A stretch of 20,074 nucleotides of DNA. Origin: an uncultured Clostridia bacterium. GTDB lineage: Bacteria; Bacillota; Clostridia; Christensenellales; CAG-314. The notes under the pieces were generated by a model, which was not told the DNA's origin, did no database searches, and saw only the letters and a list, made by a program, of their open reading frames with translations. Each line of letters begins with the position of its first letter. Position 1 is the first letter of the stretch. Positions 14,988-20,074 of the stretch are shown one piece after another. Both the position numbers and the translations under genes were made by a program. The stretch is from positions 1 through 20,074 of the forward strand of contig CAKPYT010000039.1 in the NCBI GenBank assembly GCA_934203075.1. The letters run 5' to 3'.

Positions 14988-15383
14988 ATGAAACGTCAAA
15001 CCCAAATTATCGTTTTTCTATTGTCTGCAGCGGTGGTGTTGTCGTGTGTAGCGCTCGGCGTGTTTTTCTCGGTGCGGAATCGGGAAGAATTCACGGGGAA
15101 CCGCATCAAAAACAGCGATTGCTACCGGTTGGAGATTCTGTATATGAACGGCAGCGATCGTCATACCTTGCAGTTCGAAGCGGGTGACACCCTGCAAGTT
15201 CATTTTCAAACGGAAGAGGGCACCCTTACCCTGGAAATCCAATCCCCAAGCGGCACACCGATTTATACGGGCAACGGCCGCGGCGTGGCAGACTTCACGT
15301 TAAATATTTCCGAAAGCGGAACCTACACCGTTCTGGTGCAGGCTCGGCAGGCAAAGGGGCAGATTTCCCTTCAGCGGGGATAA
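14988..15383 (+). CDS. Membrane-anchored beta-sandwich-like protein
   Basis: This 131-residue protein is not recognised. Residues 7-29 form one hydrophobic segment after a short basic start, and the rest would lie outside the cell. The outer part is rich in alternating polar and hydrophobic residues (HTLQFEAGDTLQVHFQ, GTLTLEIQSPSGTPIY, SGTYTVLVQARQAKG) and looks like a small all-beta domain. VLSC at 18-21 could be read as a lipobox, but the hydrophobic stretch continues past the cysteine, so a transmembrane anchor is more likely. The gene starts one base after the permease stop, so it belongs to the exporter operon. It may be an accessory or substrate-sensing subunit; that is inference. Confidence 0.8.
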   Translation: MKRQTQIIVFLLSAAVVLSCVALGVFFSVRNREEFTGNRIKNSDCYRLEILYMNGSDRHTLQFEAGDTLQVHFQTEEGTLTLEIQSPSGTPIYTGNGRGVADFTLNISESGTYTVLVQARQAKGQISLQRG

Positions 15384-15485
15384 TCCGTCCTACCGTTTTT
15401 TGTAAATAGCCAAACGAATACGCCAATGCGGGCGGGCCCCATAAAAATTCGTTTCCGCTTTCAAACCCTGTCGAAAAATCGATCC

Positions 15486-15525
15486 AAAAAGGTCGGCGAT
15501 GATAAACACATCGCCGACCTTTTTT
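15486..15525. terminator. Strong bidirectional terminator
   Basis: A perfect 16-bp stem (15486-15501 with 15509-15524) with the 7-base loop ATAAACA has five A on its left and six T (15520-15525) on its right. It closes the exporter operon on the plus strand and can also stop transcription coming from the HD gene on the minus strand. Nothing else is seen between 15384 and 15675. Confidence 0.92.
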
Positions 15526-15675
15526 AAGATCGGAATTTTGCTTGATTAGCGGAATTTTTGTTTTTGTACAGAAAAGAGGAAGGAGCGGGGCAAAAAGAAA
15601 GGGTACGGCACGTCTTCTCTGTTCAAGGTTTGGCTTTGCTGTCGTTTTTCGGGGAGGGGAAAGCCTCCGGTTCCG

Positions 15676-16167
15676 TTATATCTTCTTTTTTTCTTTTTCG
15701 ACGAGGGTTTCCTGCACGGCACAATACTTATCCGCAAAATACAAAATACGGCTTTCCCGGTAGAGGGGCAGTACAAACCCCAGCGGAAACATATGAGAAC
15801 GTATCATATTGCGTTCTATTTTGTTCAGCGTAAAGTCTCGTTCGGCATTTTTCAGCGCTGTTTTTGCGTGATGAATTCCGTGCAGGCGATGGGAGGGGTC
15901 AGCCACATGCCAGTCGTACAGAAAGTAATCGTGCAGCAGCGCCCCGCGCACCAGGGAGCGCAAATCCACTTTTTTGTTTTGCGCCTTCAGCACACACCGC
16001 ACCGCAACGGAAAAACAATGTTGGTACACGCTTACGTCTCCGTGCTGAATAAAATGCTTGGATTTCTGCATTCCTTCGGAAGAAAGAATGTCTCCGCCCA
16101 ACTCCCATACGGTCTGTTCCGCTTTTTGTATTTGTTCCGTCGTGTATTGTTTCGATTTTTTTGTCAT
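15676..16167 (-). CDS. HD-domain phosphohydrolase-like protein
   Basis: This 163-residue protein has the metal-binding pattern of the HD superfamily, whose members hydrolyse phosphate esters of nucleotides or related compounds. The order H...HD...D is visible: His50 (VYQHCF), His79-Asp80 (GALLHDYFLYDWH), and Asp146 (LYFADK). Further histidines (His96, His100, His115) fit a second metal site as in some HD proteins. There is no signal peptide or other domain. The start at 16167 lacks a Shine-Dalgarno sequence; a hairpin with a T-run lies directly before it. The gene is alone on the minus strand between two terminators. The substrate is unknown. Confidence 0.85.
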   Translation of the reverse strand: MTKKSKQYTTEQIQKAEQTVWELGGDILSSEGMQKSKHFIQHGDVSVYQHCFSVAVRCVLKAQNKKVDLRSLVRGALLHDYFLYDWHVADPSHRLHGIHHAKTALKNAERDFTLNKIERNMIRSHMFPLGFVLPLYRESRILYFADKYCAVQETLVEKEKKKI

Positions 16168-16175
16168 ATCGGTTT

Positions 16176-16197
16176 AAAAAAGCGCAAAACGTTGCGC
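16176..16197 (-). promoter_or_regulatory. Terminator-like hairpin in the HD gene leader
   Basis: Read on the minus strand, GCGCAA, CGTT, TTGCGC form a 6-bp stem followed by six T, ending nine bases before the start codon of the HD gene. It lies downstream of that gene's promoter, so transcripts must pass it. It may be an attenuator or a stabilising 5' hairpin. Confidence 0.5.
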
Positions 16198-16215
16198 AGA
16201 GTCGCTTCTGCAACC

Positions 16216-16244
16216 ATTATACAACGAGAAAAGCGAAAGCGCAA
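16216..16244 (-). promoter_or_regulatory. Promoter of the HD gene
   Basis: On the minus strand, TTGCGC (16244-16239) and TATAAT (16221-16216) are 17 bases apart. Transcription would start near 16209, about 42 bases before the start codon. The rest of the 16168-16600 gap holds the lipoprotein terminator; no gene was recognised. Confidence 0.6.
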
Positions 16245-16419
16245 TTCTTTCCAGGGAAAAGAACTTCTTCTGAAATTTGCCTTGTTTTTTGCTCTTGGGA
16301 GGAATCGGCTGTAGACAGAGCAAAAGCGGGGAGAAGAGACCTTGAAAGAATCTGCCATCTCGCCATATGGGACGTGCCATATTGGAACGTTAAGATTTTG
16401 TGCTTCCTCTCCGGAAAAG

Positions 16420-16457
16420 AAAAATACGGAAGCCGAACAACTTCATCGGCTTCCGTA
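16420..16457 (-). terminator. Terminator of the lipoprotein gene
   Basis: A perfect 12-bp stem (16446-16457 with 16425-16436) with a 9-base loop is followed on the minus strand by five T (16424-16420). It lies about 140 bases after the stop codon of the minus-strand lipoprotein gene and ahead of the HD gene promoter. Confidence 0.8.
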
Positions 16458-16600
16458 AAATTTGCTTTATTTTCCGTCCCTTCGGGGCGCCCGCGTCTTG
16501 CAGAAAGCAAAGCGGTGCTTTTTCCCGAATCACAAACGGCTCTCCGCCGTTCGATTGGTTTCGTAACTGCCCGAGGGGCGCGTTGTAAGGGGGTGCTTCC

Positions 16601-17641
16601 TTATGCTTGCGGCTTGTCGTAAACCACGTGCACCGAAATGTAGCTTGCGCCTTCGGTAGCACACTGACTCAAAATATTTGCCGCCGTGTAGGCTACTTCT
16701 GCGGTGTCGTCATAGGCGTATTCCAGTACCCAGCGCAGCGGCGCGGGGCTTTTCGATTGCGTGGAGGTGACGGCAGCGGTTACTTTCGGCGTTTTCATAT
16801 CCAACAATTCCTGCGTCAGTTGATCCAGATAGATTTTGTAAGTGACGGACGTTTCGTTGTTCACAATGTCTTTGCCCTGTGCACCGGAGGCAATAAACGC
16901 CTGGGTAAACTGATATCCGTTTTCGATATCTTCGTAGTCGATGACGTAGTTGAGGTACACTACCGGGCGCATCGTCCATTTTGCCGCTACGTTAAAATAG
17001 GCATTTGCGGGGTCTGCCGCCAATTTCGAGGCAAGCAAGGCCGGGCTAAATTCTTCCTGCAGTTTGCCGTCCCGATAGAAATACCATCCTTCAAAAATGT
17101 AGTCCTGCGTCAGGTTAAAACTGCTTTGATTGGGGAACCGGCTCTGAATGGCCGCATACTCTTCCGGTTTGAACACGAAAGAGGAGGTTACCCCGTCCCG
17201 ATAGGTTTCCGTTTCGCTGTTTTCCATAAAGTTCAGCACGATGTTTCCTGCGTCAATCCATTTTGCGTAGATGGTGGCGCTGCCGACGTTTTCGTCCGCA
17301 GTGATTGCTTCCCAGTTTTTACGGCACCAGTAGTTTTTCAGCAGGGGATCCGCTTCGTTCTTTTCTTTGAAGTACCACCCTGCAAACACTTTGCCTTTCG
17401 GCGCTACGATGTCGTTGCCGTCCGGTAAAGATAAAGTGTCGTTAAACAGACGGCTGACGCCTTTGGAGTAGTTCGTTTTGGTGGAATCGAATCCGTTTTC
17501 GGAGGCAAACTCTTCTGTGTATTCTCCGCCGTTCAGGTTGATATGCACAAAGAATATGCCATTGCAGGCACTGAAGGCCATAACAAAAACGACGAGCAAA
17601 GTAGTCAGCAAAAGTGCATGCCAAATGTTTTTCGTTTTCAT
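16601..17641 (-). CDS. Lipoprotein with InlB-type repeats
   Basis: This 346-residue protein begins with a basic start and a hydrophobic signal (residues 4-25) ending in FSAC, a probable lipobox with Cys26, so it should be lipid-anchored outside the cell. Two InlB B-repeat (Listeria-Bacteroides repeat) units follow. The first has KVFAGWYFKEKNEADPL (from about residue 84) and ATIYAKW. The second has YIFEGWYFYRDGKLQ (from about 180) and FNVAAKW. The last 110 residues are a separate region, without known motif, that ends in SYISVHVVYDK. Such repeats are small beta domains of surface proteins. AAGGAG lies before ATG 17641. Two promoter candidates and a terminator make it a single-gene unit. Ligand unknown. 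Confidence 0.85.
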   Translation of the reverse strand: MKTKNIWHALLLTTLLVVFVMAFSACNGIFFVHINLNGGEYTEEFASENGFDSTKTNYSKGVSRLFNDTLSLPDGNDIVAPKGKVFAGWYFKEKNEADPLLKNYWCRKNWEAITADENVGSATIYAKWIDAGNIVLNFMENSETETYRDGVTSSFVFKPEEYAAIQSRFPNQSSFNLTQDYIFEGWYFYRDGKLQEEFSPALLASKLAADPANAYFNVAAKWTMRPVVYLNYVIDYEDIENGYQFTQAFIASGAQGKDIVNNETSVTYKIYLDQLTQELLDMKTPKVTAAVTSTQSKSPAPLRWVLEYAYDDTAEVAYTAANILSQCATEGASYISVHVVYDKPQA

Positions 17642-17692
17642 AATTTCTCCTTATGATAGCAGGCGTAAAATCTCCCTGCCAATATAATTGTC

Positions 17693-17721
17693 ATAATACG
17701 AGCAAAAAAGCTTGCTTGCAA
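17693..17721 (-). promoter_or_regulatory. Proximal promoter of the lipoprotein gene
   Basis: On the minus strand, TTGCAA (17721-17716) and TATTAT (17698-17693) have 17-base spacing. The leader from here would be about 45 bases. It is weaker than the distal promoter at 17823-17851. Confidence 0.45.
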
Positions 17722-17822
17722 GGGCTTTTTCGCGACGATTTCAACAGAAACGGGCGGGTTTGCGAAGGCGAAGCCGCGGGCAACGGAAGTTGCAGACAAA
17801 GGTTTTGTCCCGTTTCGATGTT

Positions 17823-17851
17823 ATTATAGCATATTTACAATAAAAATGCAA
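17823..17851 (-). promoter_or_regulatory. Distal promoter of the lipoprotein gene
   Basis: On the minus strand, TTGCAT (17851-17846) and TATAAT (17828-17823) are 17 bases apart, with TGC before the -10 box (extended -10). Transcription would start near 17816, giving a leader of about 175 bases. I see no riboswitch in that leader. Confidence 0.65.
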
Positions 17852-17923
17852 TGTGATTTTGAAGAAGGCTCAAGAACCGTGTTTCCGGGCGGATTGCCGC
17901 CGGGAAAAGAAAGGAGACGCAGT

Positions 17924-17963
17924 AAAAAACGCCGCTTCGAAAAAAGTCTTTTCCGAAGCGGCG
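17924..17963 (-). terminator. Terminator of the ECF transporter genes
   Basis: A perfect 10-bp GC-rich stem (17954-17963 with 17930-17939) is followed on the minus strand by six T (17929-17924). It starts 26 bases after the stop codon of the S-component gene. Confidence 0.9.
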
Positions 17964-17988
17964 CTGATTGTGCGGTATAATAACTGGT

Positions 17989-18780
17989 TCAGTCGGTTGC
18001 GTCTCTTGCAAACAATCCGTACTTGTCCCGCACGCGGTTGAGTTTCTCCAAAAACGGACGGGTCAGAAACAAAAGGAAGACGACGTTGGAGACGGCATAG
18101 GTAGCCATAAACGGCAAACTGGAGACAATAGCCCCCCAGTAACGTGCCCAGTTCCACGTCCCGTCCAGATTCAGCACCGTCCAGACGTCCATCAGAACGG
18201 AAAAAGCAACGCCGCCGATAATGCCGATGAGCACCAGCATAAGAGGCGAAGGCTTTTTCCCGCGGGGGAACAATAAGCCGGCAATCAGGCCGATAAAGCC
18301 CCAAACGAACATCTGAAAAGGCGTCCACGGGCCTTGTCCGTAAAAAATATTGGAAACGATGGCAGAAAGGGCCCCGGTCAAAAACCCTGCCTGCATGCCG
18401 TAAGCGATGGCGGTAATCACAACAATTGCCGTCACCGGCTTGAACCCGGGGATCGGGGCAAAAATCAGGCGTCCCGTCACGGAGATAGCCGTCATCACCG
18501 CAATCACCACCAGTTCACGCGCCCCCGTTTTGCCCTTCTCAAAACCGATGAAGAAGGGGACGCACGCAAGAAAGGCAATGATCATGGAAATGATGTTGTA
18601 CTTTCGGTCGTTGAACAGTTTGACTCCGATGAATACCGTCAAAGGAATCAATACCAGATAAACGATCAGCGAAACCACGGTGCGCCAACGCTTGGGCGAC
18701 GTGCTTTTTTGCGCTTCCGCATGAGGCTCGTCCGAAACTTTCGGCACGGGTTCTGCAATGTATAAACGGTTTTTATCCAT
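17989..18780 (-). CDS. ECF transporter S component
   Basis: This 263-residue integral membrane protein is the substrate-binding subunit of an energy-coupling-factor importer. After a polar N-terminus of about 30 residues it has six to seven membrane segments. The hallmark stretch is GFKPVTAIVVITAIAYGMQA (about residues 122-141), followed by GFLTGALSAIVSNIFYGQGP and TPFQM. This is typical of S components linked to vitamin uptake in Clostridia, including predicted cobalamin-related ones. The sequence alone does not give the vitamin. Its ATG overlaps the end of the ATPase gene by eight bases (18773-18780), with GGAGG upstream, so the two are translationally coupled. A terminator follows at once. 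Confidence 0.88.
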   Translation of the reverse strand: MDKNRLYIAEPVPKVSDEPHAEAQKSTSPKRWRTVVSLIVYLVLIPLTVFIGVKLFNDRKYNIISMIIAFLACVPFFIGFEKGKTGARELVVIAVMTAISVTGRLIFAPIPGFKPVTAIVVITAIAYGMQAGFLTGALSAIVSNIFYGQGPWTPFQMFVWGFIGLIAGLLFPRGKKPSPLMLVLIGIIGGVAFSVLMDVWTVLNLDGTWNWARYWGAIVSSLPFMATYAVSNVVFLLFLTRPFLEKLNRVRDKYGLFARDATD

Positions 18781-20074
18781 GCGTTGCCTCCGGCTCGGTC
18801 GGTTTCACGCCGTTTTTTTCGCAAAGGCTCACTACCATATCCACCGTAACGGCGTTGCGATACAATCCGCGGGAAATACGGCTCGCCGCCGTGGTGTAGT
18901 AGCTGTTGGAGGAAAAGAATTCCACAGGGTTGGCAACGGAAACGACCTGTCCGTCAAAGAACATGGCACAGCGATCCGCATGCTCTGCCGCAAACTCGAT
19001 GTCGTGCGTTACCAGAATCACGGTGATGCCCTGTGCTTTCAGCCGGTAGAGGATGTCCGCCAATACCGCTTTGGAATAGGCGTCGATCCCTTTGGTCGGT
19101 TCGTCCAGCAGGATGATTTTCGGCTCCATCAAAAGAATTTTGGCAAAGGCGGCTTTTTGTTGTTCCCCGCCGCTCAGGTCATAGGGGTGCGAATCCAACA
19201 GATGTCCGATTTGCAGTTCTTGCACTACCGCATCGACTTTCGCTTTGCACTCTGCACCGTAACCCATCAGTTTAGCCGTTTCCGTCAGGTCGTCCCTCAC
19301 GGTGTTTTTCACAAACAAGGATTGCGGGTTTTGCGGCAGTGCCGCCAGGTTATGGCGATAGAGGGAATTGCCGGAATACTCTTTCAGTTTTTTGCCCCAA
19401 ATACGCAGTTTTCCGCGATACAGTTTGTTCAAACCGCTGATGACGCCGAGCGTAGTGGTTTTTCCCGCGCCGTTCCCGCCGAGAATGCAATAGATTTCGT
19501 TTTTGTATACTTTCATGCTCAGCCCGTTCAGTACGTCCGGCAGATCCTTGCCGTAGCGGAAGTAACCTTCGTCTATTTCGATGGCAATTTCTTTGGGGGC
19601 AGGATCTTCTGGCAGAATACCGAAGCGGTCGTAAGTATTGTCAAAGTGCGTCTCCAAAAAGGTGCGGCCTTCCCGCACCGTAAGGGGACATTCGTCTTTG
19701 ACGTTCAGTTTTTGATAAATACGTATGGCAGAGGGCAGCCCCAGCAGCATTTTGTGCTGCGGATCGGTTTCCTTCAGGCGATTTCCGATGTTTTTGGGCG
19801 TGTCTACCATCAGAATGCCGGCGCGGTTCATCAACACCACTTTGTGCGCAATGGGAAACACTTCTTCCAGACGATGCTCCACCAAAAGAATCGTAACGCC
19901 CAGTTCCTGATTGATCTTGCGCAGCGTTGCGATAAAATCCGTTGCGGCAATGGGGTCCAGTTGGCTGGTCGGTTCGTCCAGCACCAGGATTTTCGGCTGC
20001 ATCACCATAACGGAAGCGAGGTTTAAAAGTTGTTTCTGCCCGCCGGAAAGATCGCTCGTTGCACGGTGGTACCA
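18773..20074 (-). CDS. Fused double-ATPase of an ECF transporter (5' partial)
   Basis: The gene enters from the right edge; 433 residues are seen. It carries two ABC ATPase domains in one chain, as in YkoD- or CbrU-type ECF energizers. From the first domain remain the signature LSGGQKQ, Walker B ILVLDEPTSQLDP and the H-loop LLVEHR. The second is complete: Walker A GGNGAGKTT, signature LSGGEQQKAAFAK, Walker B IILLDEPTKGID and the H-loop LVTHD. A linker of about 100 residues separates them (around DECPLTVREGRTFLETHFDN). All catalytic residues seen are intact. It would drive vitamin-type import together with the overlapping S component and a T component expected outside the window. Confidence 0.92.
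   Translation of the reverse strand, partial: WYHRATSDLSGGQKQLLNLASVMVMQPKILVLDEPTSQLDPIAATDFIATLRKINQELGVTILLVEHRLEEVFPIAHKVVLMNRAGILMVDTPKNIGNRLKETDPQHKMLLGLPSAIRIYQKLNVKDECPLTVREGRTFLETHFDNTYDRFGILPEDPAPKEIAIEIDEGYFRYGKDLPDVLNGLSMKVYKNEIYCILGGNGAGKTTTLGVISGLNKLYRGKLRIWGKKLKEYSGNSLYRHNLAALPQNPQSLFVKNTVRDDLTETAKLMGYGAECKAKVDAVVQELQIGHLLDSHPYDLSGGEQQKAAFAKILLMEPKIILLDEPTKGIDAYSKAVLADILYRLKAQGITVILVTHDIEFAAEHADRCAMFFDGQVVSVANPVEFFSSNSYYTTAASRISRGLYRNAVTVDMVVSLCEKNGVKPTEPEATHG

Noticed and set aside
16161..16622. A 153-codon open frame on the plus strand across the gap between the HD and lipoprotein genes
   Set aside because: It spans the HD promoter, two hairpins and the lipoprotein terminator, and its product is rich in Arg, Ser and Cys with no structure.
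16607..17428. A 273-codon open frame on the plus strand
   Set aside because: Antisense to the InlB-repeat lipoprotein gene; no ribosome site and no known motif.
18758..20026. A 422-codon open frame on the plus strand
   Set aside because: It is fully antisense to the ECF ATPase, which has all ABC motifs; the translated product shows no domain and the frame is a codon-bias shadow.
1..20074. CRISPR array, tRNA, rRNA, transposase or prophage genes
   Set aside because: No regularly spaced repeats, cloverleaf-like sequences, or recombinase and phage motifs were seen in a read of both strands.

Overview
The window looks like a chromosomal segment of a Gram-positive anaerobe of the Clostridia, probably a gut species of intermediate GC. 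This is inferred from strong AGGAGG ribosome sites, sigma-A type promoters, an ECF vitamin-type transporter, a lipoprotein with InlB-type repeats, and protein families (ATC-hydrolase-like, DUF6796-like) that I associate with gut Clostridia. No rRNA, tRNA, CRISPR array, phage or insertion sequence was recognised.

Layout. (1) 1-428: left edge with two intrinsic terminators and a short coding remnant, then a promoter. (2) 429-4050, + strand: an alpha/beta hydrolase, a Sel1-repeat protein and an HSL-type esterase. (3) 4278-11214, + strand: a compact nine-gene unit. It holds a TetR regulator with its own promoter and operator-like palindrome, a membrane protein, an ATC-hydrolase-like protein, a ketopantoate-reductase-like protein, a small membrane protein, an alpha/beta hydrolase, a GNAT acetyltransferase, a second ATC-hydrolase-like protein and a second DUF6796-like membrane protein. 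It ends at a 20-bp hairpin. (4) 11267-11611: a decayed remnant of an ABC exporter ATPase. (5) 11636-15525, + strand: a second TetR regulator with an operator inside its promoter, a GNAT acetyltransferase, and a DrrAB-type ABC exporter with a small membrane-anchored third protein, closed by a strong terminator. (6) 15676-20074, - strand: an HD-domain protein, an InlB-repeat lipoprotein, and an ECF transporter S component with its fused double ATPase, which runs off the right edge.

How the parts may work together. Region 3 is the best candidate for an undescribed system. From 6792 to 11057 almost every gene overlaps or abuts the next, so translation is probably coupled. Two divergent ATC-hydrolase-like proteins, each beside a membrane protein of similar topology, sit with a reductase, a hydrolase and an acetyltransferase. 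This suggests a TetR-controlled pathway that modifies or detoxifies a small molecule at the membrane, but the substrate cannot be read from the sequence. Region 5 looks like a classical drug-responsive TetR/ABC efflux unit. A 13-base element of its promoter recurs inverted, with one mismatch, upstream of the ABC genes, so one regulator may act at both places.
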